The translations under genes were made by a program, and so were the position numbers. Of a stretch of 6,121 nt of DNA, positions 1 through 6,097 are shown one piece after another; position 1 is the stretch's first letter; every line of letters starts with the position of its first letter. Source of the stretch: JAKAGZ01 sp964412105 (lineage in GTDB: Bacteria; Bacteroidota; Ignavibacteria; Ignavibacteriales; Ignavibacteriaceae). The stretch covers positions 1-6,121 of the forward strand of contig CAYPNM010000099.1 in NCBI GenBank assembly GCA_964412105.1, given 5' to 3'. The notes beneath the pieces are model-generated. The model did not search any database. It was not told where the DNA came from and was given only the letters and a program-made list of their open reading frames with translations.

Positions 1-55
1 TCAAAGATAGCAAACAATCCTTTAGCTATCAATAAATATCAATTACGGAGTTTCA

Positions 56-84
56 ACTAAACAGTTTGAATATTCAAATTTAGT
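56..84. repeat. Interrupted AT-rich palindrome downstream of the small membrane gene
   Basis: Positions 65-78 are a perfect 14-base palindrome (TTTGAATATTCAAA). It is flanked by a matching outer pair, ACTAAA at 56-61 and TTTAGT at 79-84, with a 3-base bulge (CAG, 62-64) on one side only. As RNA it could fold into a hairpin of about 11 pairs with a 4-base loop. It starts 9 bases beyond the stop codon of the small membrane protein gene, a place where a terminator or 3'-end stabiliser is expected. However, it is GC-poor and no U-tract follows on either strand, so a classical intrinsic terminator is not supported. A protein-binding operator is an equally open reading. The structure is directly seen; its function is inferred. 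Confidence 0.4.
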
Positions 85-93
85 AGCTGCAAA

Positions 94-303
94 TTAATGT
101 TGGCTTTTTCTTAGAATAAAAAGGAATATTATCAAAGGTAAGGTCTGAAATAATATAGCTAGAAGATCCAGAAGTTTATAAATCTTTACATGTTGAAAAT
201 AACCAATAAGATTAAAATTAAATATGACCCAATAAGTCAATGAAAAGATAAGTGAAAATATTATCCCTATTAGAGCTATTGTTGTTGCACGCTGCAAACT
301 CAT
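94..303 (-). CDS. Small two-helix integral membrane protein, function unknown
   Basis: This 69-residue protein is not recognised as a named family. It has two strongly hydrophobic stretches, about residues 8-30 and 43-64, separated by a short polar segment (around GYFQHVKIYK, 34-43). It ends in a basic tail (RKSQH). That pattern predicts a two-pass inner-membrane protein with a short soluble loop; no cleavable signal peptide or catalytic motif is visible. The ATG at 301-303 is preceded by a purine-rich ribosome-binding site, which is the best evidence that the ORF is real. It lies 57 bases after the stop of glnS on the same strand, so it could be read through from the gltX-glnS unit, although a T-rich stretch lies in between. 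The overall style resembles the many small hydrophobic hypothetical proteins of Bacteroidota-type genomes, but that is an impression, not a match. Confidence 0.65.
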   Translation of the reverse strand: MSLQRATTIALIGIIFSLIFSLTYWVIFNFNLIGYFQHVKIYKLLDLLAILFQTLPLIIFLFILRKSQH

Positions 304-305
304 AA

Positions 306-317
306 TCCTCTTCCCTT
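306..317 (-). promoter_or_regulatory. Ribosome-binding site of the small membrane protein gene
   Basis: Read on the minus strand, the bases before the ATG at 303 are AAGGGAAGAGGATT. GAGG ends 3 bases before the start and AAGGGA ends 8 bases before it. Either can pair with the anti-Shine-Dalgarno end of 16S rRNA; AAGGGA has the more usual spacing. The site fixes the start codon and contrasts with the three larger genes, whose leaders show little or no Shine-Dalgarno sequence. Confidence 0.6.
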
Positions 318-360
318 AAAATGTTTAAAAAATAAAAAAATATCGATGCCTAGAATTTTG

Positions 361-2070
361 TCATTTGTTCCGATTTTCAATTTTTGCCCATGTATCTCTT
401 AGTGTGACCGTCCTGTTAAAAACAGGATTTTCAGTTGTTGAATCTTTACTGTCTATACAAAAATAGCCAAGCCGTTCAAACTGGAATCTATCTCCCTTTT
501 CAGCATTCATTAAAAATGGTTCCAGCTTTGCATTTTTTATAATTTCAAGGGAATCACTATTTATATGGTCAACAAAAGTTTTCTCTTCATCAGCTTCAGG
601 ATCTTCCACTTTAAAAAGCCTGTCATATAACCTAACCTCTGCATTTATAGCATGCTGTCCGGAAACCCAATGAATAGTACCTTTGACTTTTCTATTGCTT
701 TGTGCAGACCCGCTTTTTGTTTCAGGATCGAAGGTACATTTAAGTTCAATAATCTTTCCATCGTTATCTTTTATGACTTCCTCGCATTTAATAATGTAGG
801 CGTAACGTAATCTTACTTCGTTTCCAGGGGAAAGTCTGAAAAACTTTTTAGGAGGATCTTCCATAAAATCATTTTGCTCAATAAAAATTTCTTTTGAAAA
901 AGGGACAATCCTTTTCCCCATCGTTTCATCTTCAGGATTATTTACCGCTTCAAGTTCCTCTGTTTTATCATCCGGATAATTTATAATAACAACCTTCAGA
1001 GGTTTCAAAACTGCCATCACTCTTTGAGCACGTTTATTGAGATCCTCCCGCAGGCTGTGTTCAAGCAAAGCAACATCAATCATATTATCTCTTTTTGCTA
1101 CCCCGACTCTTTCGGAAAAAATGCGAATTGATTCAGGTGTAAATCCTCTCCGTCTTAAACCTGAGATGGTTGGCATTCGTGGATCATCCCATCCGGAAAC
1201 GTGTTTTTCCTGAACCAGTTGAAGAAGTTTTCTTTTACTCATCACCGTATAAGTCAGATTAAGCCGTGCAAATTCAATTTGTCTGGGATGATGAATCTCA
1301 AGCTGTTCAAGGCACCAGTCATAGAGTGGACGATGTATTTCAAATTCAAGAGTACAAATGGAGTGTGTTATCTCTTCGATAGAATCACTCTGGCCATGTG
1401 CCCAATCATACATGGGATAAATGCACCATTTATCTCCGGTTCTATGATGAGAGACTTTTCTTATCCTGTATAAAATGGGATCGCGCATCCACATATTAGG
1501 TGATGACATATCAATTTTTGCACGAAGCACATGAGCACCTTCTTCAAATTCACCGTTCTTCATTCTCGTAAATAAATCAAGATTTTCCTCAATTGAACGA
1601 TTCCTGTACGGGCTTTCTTTTCCTGCTTCAGTTGGAATCCCCCGATGATCTTTTATCTCATCATGAGTTGAACTGTCAACGTAAGCTTTTCCTTTTTTTA
1701 TCAGCTTTATCGCAAACTCATACAATTGATCAAAATAATCGGAGGCATAGTAGAGTCTATCATCCCAATCAAAGCCAAGCCACTTAATATCCTCAATAAT
1801 TGAATCAACATATTCAACACTTTCCTTTGTAGGATTAGTATCGTCAAATCTTAAATTGCATAGTCCTCCATATGTATTGGCCAGACCAAAATTAAGACAA
1901 ATCGACTTAGCATGGCCAATATGCAAATACCCATTAGGTTCGGGAGGGAAGCGTGTATGAACTTTCTTAAATTTCCCTGCTTCGAGATCCTTATTAATTA
2001 TTTCTTTTATAAAATTGTTCTGAGAAGCATTTGCCTCAGTACCACTTATTTGTTCTTTCTTTTCATTCAT
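361..2070 (-). CDS. glnS: Glutaminyl-tRNA synthetase (GlnRS)
   Basis: A cytoplasmic class Ic synthetase that joins glutamine to tRNA(Gln) using ATP (EC 6.1.1.18). The 569 residues are close to the E. coli enzyme (about 554), so it looks full length. The Rossmann catalytic domain begins with RFPPEPNGYLHIGHAKS at residues 40-56, which carries the HIGH motif at 50-53. LRFDDTNP at 73-80 and the second ATP-binding motif VMSKRKL at 276-282 follow. The PPEPNG form, rather than the APSPTG of GluRS, identifies GlnRS. The two-part beta-barrel anticodon-binding region covers about 350-565 and ends with the typical NPVFNRTVTLRDTWAK (548-563). The ATG at 2070 leaves about 20 poorly conserved residues before the conserved domain, as in relatives; no clear Shine-Dalgarno precedes it. 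It starts 24 bases after the gltX stop, so the two are probably co-transcribed. Its presence implies direct charging of tRNA(Gln). Confidence 0.97.
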   Translation of the reverse strand: MNEKKEQISGTEANASQNNFIKEIINKDLEAGKFKKVHTRFPPEPNGYLHIGHAKSICLNFGLANTYGGLCNLRFDDTNPTKESVEYVDSIIEDIKWLGFDWDDRLYYASDYFDQLYEFAIKLIKKGKAYVDSSTHDEIKDHRGIPTEAGKESPYRNRSIEENLDLFTRMKNGEFEEGAHVLRAKIDMSSPNMWMRDPILYRIRKVSHHRTGDKWCIYPMYDWAHGQSDSIEEITHSICTLEFEIHRPLYDWCLEQLEIHHPRQIEFARLNLTYTVMSKRKLLQLVQEKHVSGWDDPRMPTISGLRRRGFTPESIRIFSERVGVAKRDNMIDVALLEHSLREDLNKRAQRVMAVLKPLKVVIINYPDDKTEELEAVNNPEDETMGKRIVPFSKEIFIEQNDFMEDPPKKFFRLSPGNEVRLRYAYIIKCEEVIKDNDGKIIELKCTFDPETKSGSAQSNRKVKGTIHWVSGQHAINAEVRLYDRLFKVEDPEADEEKTFVDHINSDSLEIIKNAKLEPFLMNAEKGDRFQFERLGYFCIDSKDSTTENPVFNRTVTLRDTWAKIENRNK

Positions 2071-2094
2071 AATTGCTTATTTGGAAGATTTATT

Positions 2095-3549
2095 TTAACC
2101 CAGCTTTTTAATAGCAGTTTCAAGCCTACTAATTGTTTTCTCTTTCCCGATGATTTCGAGAATTTCAAAAACTCCAGGACCGCCTCCAACTCCTGAAACT
2201 GCAAGCCTGACAGGATGAATTAACTTACCTGTTCCTACATTTAATTCTTCGGAAGTTTTTCTGAGAGCCTTTTCAAAATTTTCTTTGTTCGGGTTATTGA
2301 GTTTAGAAAATTCTTCAACTATTTTTTTTAGATACTCAGATGAATCTTCCTTCCATCTTTTTTTTACAGTATTTTCATCATATTCCACAGGATCTTCGAA
2401 AAAATAAAAACCGTTTACTAAAATATCTTTGACGAAAGAAACTCTTTCCAGCATGGCAGAAATTACTTTTGACAAATACTCATCAGTAAAGTCTTCATTT
2501 TTAAATTTTGATGCAGATATCTCCTCACGAAGTAAAGAAATAATTTGCTCTACCGGCATATTGCGTAAATGTTCTGTATTAAGCCAGTTGAGTTTCTCAA
2601 TATCAAAAACAGCTCCTGATTTATTAACTCTCTCCAGCGAAAAGCTTTCAATCAATTCCACCATTGAATAATATTCTTTATCATCACCCGCATTCCATCC
2701 AAGAAGAGCGACAAAATTTAACAAGCCTTCTTTTAGATATCCCTTTTCACGATAATCTTCCACAGCAACGTCTCCCTGACGTTTGCTTAACTTTGATTTA
2801 TCAGGATTCAGAAGGAGAGGGAGGTGTGCAAAGAAGGGCTTATCCCAGCCAAAAAAGTCATAAAGCAAAATGTGTTTTGGAGTTGATGACAGCCATTCTT
2901 CACCCCTTATAACGTGAGTAATCTTCATAAAATGGTCATCAACTACATTAGCGAGATGATATGTAGGGTAACCATCACTTTTGATCAGCACCTGGTCATC
3001 AATCACTGCTGTGTTAAACTCAACTTTTCCTCTAATTACGTCATTAATAATAACGGATTGTCCCGCTTCGATATTCATTCTAACCACATGAGGAATATTA
3101 TTATTAAGATTATCTTGAATTTCTTTTTGCTCAAGGTTAAGACAATGCTTATCATATTTTGGCTGGAGCCCGGATTGTTTTTGGCTTTCTCTCAGCTGGT
3201 TAAGTCTTTCCTGTGTACAGAAACAATAATAGGCTTTCTTATTTTTTATTAATTCACCAGTAAGATTATTATACAGGTCAAGTCTTTGTGATTGCACGTA
3301 AGGTCCATAGTTACCTTCTTTTCCCGGTCCTTCATCGAAATCCAATCCAATCCATTTTAAAGTTGAGATTAGATTTTCAATGGCTCCTTCAACATACCTG
3401 TTCCGATCGGTATCTTCTATTCTAAGAATAAATTTTCCATTCTTATTTCTTGCAAAGAGATAGTTATACAGAGCGGTTCTTAATCCACCTACGTGCAAAT
3501 AACCCGTAGGGCTGGGAGCAAATCTGACTCTGGGAGTCTCACTTATCAT
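2095..3549 (-). CDS. gltX: Glutamyl-tRNA synthetase (GluRS)
   Basis: A cytoplasmic class Ic synthetase that charges tRNA(Glu) with glutamate (EC 6.1.1.17). The reading frame is open from a TTG at 3558 (487 residues), but an in-frame ATG at 3549 gives 484 residues and places RFAPSPTGYLHVGGLR nine residues in, as is usual; GAGAA just upstream is a weak ribosome-binding site. I prefer the ATG. Numbering from the TTG, the HIGH-type motif HVGG is at 22-25, LRIEDTDR at 45-52, the RGEEWLSSTPKH segment at 218-229 and the KMSKS-type KLSKR at 256-260. The helical anticodon-binding domain runs from about 330 to the end, closing with GKLIHPVRLAVSG and a GPGVFEIL segment. The zinc-site region has Cys112, Cys114 and Cys139, but Asn141 where E. 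coli has its fourth ligand, a histidine. With glnS next door, it is probably a discriminating enzyme that charges only tRNA(Glu). Confidence 0.96.
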   Translation of the reverse strand: MISETPRVRFAPSPTGYLHVGGLRTALYNYLFARNKNGKFILRIEDTDRNRYVEGAIENLISTLKWIGLDFDEGPGKEGNYGPYVQSQRLDLYNNLTGELIKNKKAYYCFCTQERLNQLRESQKQSGLQPKYDKHCLNLEQKEIQDNLNNNIPHVVRMNIEAGQSVIINDVIRGKVEFNTAVIDDQVLIKSDGYPTYHLANVVDDHFMKITHVIRGEEWLSSTPKHILLYDFFGWDKPFFAHLPLLLNPDKSKLSKRQGDVAVEDYREKGYLKEGLLNFVALLGWNAGDDKEYYSMVELIESFSLERVNKSGAVFDIEKLNWLNTEHLRNMPVEQIISLLREEISASKFKNEDFTDEYLSKVISAMLERVSFVKDILVNGFYFFEDPVEYDENTVKKRWKEDSSEYLKKIVEEFSKLNNPNKENFEKALRKTSEELNVGTGKLIHPVRLAVSGVGGGPGVFEILEIIGKEKTISRLETAIKKLG

Positions 3550-3558
3550 ATTTCTCAA

Positions 3559-3589
3559 ATTATAATTATGAAGTACAAAAATAAGTAAA
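3559..3589 (-). promoter_or_regulatory. Candidate promoter of the gltX-glnS unit
   Basis: On the minus strand a perfect TATAAT (plus positions 3559-3564) is preceded, 19 bases upstream, by TTTACT (3584-3589), which matches 4 of 6 bases of the sigma-70 -35 consensus. The -10 box would sit only 9 bases before the ATG at 3549, which implies an almost leaderless message, or else a chance match in AT-rich DNA. The same TTTACT and a following TTTTTGTA also occur before the kinase gene. No convincing Bacteroidota-type TAnnTTTG box with a correctly spaced TTTG was found. The assignment is tentative. Confidence 0.25.
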
Positions 3590-3651
3590 GGTCATTTAAT
3601 ATTGAAATTCCGGGATTGCGATGAGATGTATTAAGTGGGTTTATAGAACAG

Positions 3652-6012
3652 TTAATGAGCCCCAACCTTGCTTTCGGTATAGTATCTTACTTTTTCAATA
3701 AATTCGTGACTGTCAATTGGTTTTGGTATATAATCTGTTGCACCGGCGTCGATGCATTTTTCTCTATCGCCTTTCATTGCAAAAGCTGTAAGTGCAATAA
3801 TAGGGGTATCTTTATATTCAGGCAATTTCCTAATTCTTTCGGTTGCCTCAAATCCATTCATTACCGGCATCTGCATATCCATCAGAATTAGATCGAATTT
3901 TTGTCTCCTTACCTGTTCGAGTGCCTCTGCACCATTTTCTACTACAACTATGGATTCGTAATTATTTTTTTTCAATAAACGTGTTACGATTATCTGAGAA
4001 TGTTTATAGTCTTCAGCTAATAAGATTTTTACCGCATCTTCGCTTTGTTCCACTTCTTCAGGTGTTGAGGGTTTATCATAAAGATTAATCATCTTGTTTA
4101 TTGTTTCTGAAAGATCTTCTATGTTGCTGCTACTTTTTTCTAGTAGATCTGTAAACATTCCATCAATCTTTTTGAGGTCATCTTTGTAATTTTCTTTACC
4201 GGTATAGATAATTATTGGGAGATGAGTAAAAGCAGGTTTGGATTTAATCTGTTTGATTAAATCATAGCCGTTTATTTCCGGCATATCCAGATCTATTATA
4301 GCAAGATCTAGATTCATATTTTCAATCATATCATTTACTTTTGAAGAATGAGATTCTGCTATAGCATTGTAACCTGCCTGTTCAATCGCTTCCTTTATCA
4401 GATTAAGAGTAGGGACATCATCATCAACAATAAGTATATTAGAATCTTTTTTTAACCGGTAACTTGTCAATACTTCTACAAGATATTTATACTTAATTGG
4501 TTTAACAAAATATTCAACAGCTCCCATCAAAAATGCTTTTTGTTGTTCGGCTTCAACCGAGCAAACAACTACCGGAGTATTCTTTGCATTTTGGTGTTCG
4601 TGAATGGATTTGAGCAATTCAAAACCGTTAGAATCCGGCAAAACTATATCCATTAAAACTGCCAGAAACACTTCTTTATCAACGGCTTTCATTGCCTGTT
4701 CTGCAGAATTAACAATGATAGGTTCATAGCCCCATTTGTTCAGATAATTACTTAGTAATTTGGAAGTGGCATAATCATCCTCCACAACCAGGACTCTGTT
4801 TTTCTTTGGAGAAGCTTTTGGCAGGGAACTGATTCCTGCTTCAATATCCGATAAAGCTAAAACCGGAACGCTGAAATTATAGGTCGTTCCTTTGCCAACA
4901 GAACTTGTTATATCAAATTCTCCTCCTATTGCCTCCATATATCTTTTGCAAAGAATTAGACTCAAACCTGTTGCTGAACCAATTCTCGGGTCTCCAATAT
5001 CTGCAACGATAAATGGCTTATAAATGTCTTTTAGTTTTGCAGTCGTAATACCGGGACTTGTATCAGATATCTTAAAGTTTAACTTTTGGGATAATCCTAT
5101 TGAAACCATTAAAGAAATTTTCCCCTTATCAGTCTGTCTTGCAGAATGAGTAAGAGCGGTGATCAGAGCATATTTAATTTTTTGAGAATCGAATTTAACT
5201 GTGCTGGGAACTTCCTTGTCAATGTTAACAAGAAATTCAACCTTCTGGTTTGTGTTTTTATCGGAAAATGGTTTTACTATTTCCTCGATATAGTTTTTAA
5301 TATTAACACTCGTCAGAACTTCCTTACAACTGCCGGCATCAATTTTAGCAAGCTCAATTAAATCATTTAATATTGCGAGGAGACTATATGAATTATCTTT
5401 AAGTGTATTAACATATTCTGATTGCGAAGCTGTCAGATTATCCTCACTGAGCAGCGACGCAAAGCCCATTATACTGTTCGTAGGTGTTCTTAATTCTGAT
5501 GCAATATCAGCTATAATCTGACCAACTGAAATATTAGTGAAGCTTCCCTTAGTATTCCAGAGCCTTAAAAAATTCTTAATTGCAGCCCCAACGATTTCCA
5601 GGGTGTCTTTTTCAGATTTGGTGAATACATTTTTTTTTGCAAGCTTTAGGAGAAACCTCTCCGTAGCGGAAATCTTGATGAATAAACATCCTTCATAAAT
5701 AACAAAATCCGATGTTTGAATTTGGCAGTCGGTTTGACTATTAAAGCTTACAGAGTCGATATTAGAGGAAATTGACTTACAAACAGCGCATCTGAACATA
5801 GAATCACTTATAAAAACCTTTTTAGCTCCGTCAGATTTGCCTAAAAATAAAAGACTATCATCTTCAGTAATCCTAAATAATACCGCTGCCTGCAATTCCA
5901 ACTCGCTTACCAGGAATTCACATAAAGTTCGAGGGAAATCCTGAGGTGATTTTACTGCTAAATTTAAAAGGTCGTTATATCTGGTTAATGATTCAATTTT
6001 TGAACTCTGCAT
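3652..6012 (-). CDS. Hybrid histidine-kinase-like protein with degenerate kinase core and three receiver domains
   Basis: A 786-residue soluble signalling protein with no signal peptide or membrane helix, so it is probably cytoplasmic. Domain order: GAF-like sensor (about 10-150) with a cysteine set C75, C78, C96, C109; DHp/HisKA (about 163-228); HATPase (about 272-385); receivers REC1 (405-517), REC2 (524-640) and REC3 (661-780). The H-box reads ASELRTPTNS, so the phosphoacceptor histidine is Ser172 (codon TCA, 5497-5499), although the following Glu, Arg and Pro are kept. The N-box asparagine is His289; the G1 box is DTSPG (Asp317 kept); the G2 box is SATGLSL instead of GGTGLGL. By contrast the receivers keep Asp455, Asp574 and Asp712, acidic pockets, Ser485/Thr604/Thr742 and Lys504/Lys626/Lys764; REC2 lacks the usual proline after its lysine. 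The reading frame is intact, so this is a probable pseudokinase or phosphorelay scaffold, not a decayed gene. It lies about 100 bases upstream of gltX with no response regulator alongside; its stimulus and partner are unknown. There is no strong Shine-Dalgarno before the ATG at 6012. Confidence 0.9.
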   Translation of the reverse strand: MQSSKIESLTRYNDLLNLAVKSPQDFPRTLCEFLVSELELQAAVLFRITEDDSLLFLGKSDGAKKVFISDSMFRCAVCKSISSNIDSVSFNSQTDCQIQTSDFVIYEGCLFIKISATERFLLKLAKKNVFTKSEKDTLEIVGAAIKNFLRLWNTKGSFTNISVGQIIADIASELRTPTNSIMGFASLLSEDNLTASQSEYVNTLKDNSYSLLAILNDLIELAKIDAGSCKEVLTSVNIKNYIEEIVKPFSDKNTNQKVEFLVNIDKEVPSTVKFDSQKIKYALITALTHSARQTDKGKISLMVSIGLSQKLNFKISDTSPGITTAKLKDIYKPFIVADIGDPRIGSATGLSLILCKRYMEAIGGEFDITSSVGKGTTYNFSVPVLALSDIEAGISSLPKASPKKNRVLVVEDDYATSKLLSNYLNKWGYEPIIVNSAEQAMKAVDKEVFLAVLMDIVLPDSNGFELLKSIHEHQNAKNTPVVVCSVEAEQQKAFLMGAVEYFVKPIKYKYLVEVLTSYRLKKDSNILIVDDDVPTLNLIKEAIEQAGYNAIAESHSSKVNDMIENMNLDLAIIDLDMPEINGYDLIKQIKSKPAFTHLPIIIYTGKENYKDDLKKIDGMFTDLLEKSSSNIEDLSETINKMINLYDKPSTPEEVEQSEDAVKILLAEDYKHSQIIVTRLLKKNNYESIVVVENGAEALEQVRRQKFDLILMDMQMPVMNGFEATERIRKLPEYKDTPIIALTAFAMKGDREKCIDAGATDYIPKPIDSHEFIEKVRYYTESKVGAH

Positions 6013-6060
6013 TCAAGGTCCACATTTTGAAATTTTAGTTATTTGGGCTCAAATTATCCC

Positions 6061-6091
6061 TTTTGTAAATATAAGTATTTATTTTACAAAA
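6061..6091. repeat. Perfect 9-bp inverted repeat in the kinase gene leader
   Basis: TTTTGTAAA at 6061-6069 is mirrored exactly by TTTACAAAA at 6083-6091, with a 13-base spacer. Centre-to-centre spacing is 22 bases, about two helical turns, as in many dimeric repressor or activator operators. An ATAA/TTAT pair lies inside the spacer. The repeat surrounds the candidate -10 box of the kinase promoter, so a bound protein would block or modulate initiation. It lies 49 bases or more before the start codon. A hairpin role in RNA is less likely because the arms are almost entirely A/T. Confidence 0.4.
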
Positions 6092-6097
6092 AGTAAA
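6068..6097 (-). promoter_or_regulatory. Candidate promoter of the kinase-like gene
   Basis: On the minus strand TTTACT (plus 6092-6097, 4 of 6 matches to TTGACA) and TATATT (plus 6068-6073, 5 of 6 matches to TATAAT) are separated by 18 bases. The -10 region can also be read as TATATTTA, one base away from the Bacteroidota TAnnTTTG box, but the nearest TTTG lies only 13 bases upstream, too close for that class. Transcription would begin near 6060, giving a leader of about 50 bases. In such AT-rich DNA the match could be chance; its overlap with the inverted repeat adds some weight. Confidence 0.35.

Noticed and set aside
1..60. Possible C-terminal end of a plus-strand gene entering from the left (19 open codons, then TAA at 58-60)
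   Set aside because: Nineteen open codons in one of six frames is likely by chance, and the peptide shows no recognisable motif. If real, it would make the 56-84 palindrome a feature between convergent genes; sequence left of the window would decide.
327..350. T-rich run on the minus strand after glnS (T7-A-T6) as an intrinsic terminator
   Set aside because: The only stem I can pair in front of it is AAAATCG with CGAT-A-TTTT, which has a bulge and a loop of about 25 bases. That is too weak to call a terminator.
1201..2196. Plus-strand open frames opposite glnS
   Set aside because: They lie antisense to a clearly conserved synthetase, have no ribosome-binding sites or recognisable domains, and are explained as shadows of the coding strand.
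2429..3252. Plus-strand open frames opposite gltX
   Set aside because: They are antisense to conserved GluRS motifs, and their peptides are low in complexity without domain features.
3600..3651. Terminator after the kinase gene (AATTCC/GGGATT near 3606-3617)
   Set aside because: It is a 12-base near-palindrome with one mismatch and no room for a loop, and no T-run follows on the minus strand.
3655..4088. Plus-strand open frames opposite the third receiver, and one near 5146-5361 opposite the HATPase domain
   Set aside because: The minus-strand frame encodes well-conserved receiver and kinase motifs throughout; the opposite frames are by-products.
5497..5499. The Ser172 codon as a sequencing error for His
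   Set aside because: TCA to CAT or CAC needs at least two substitutions, the frame is intact, and other catalytic positions in the same protein are also altered.
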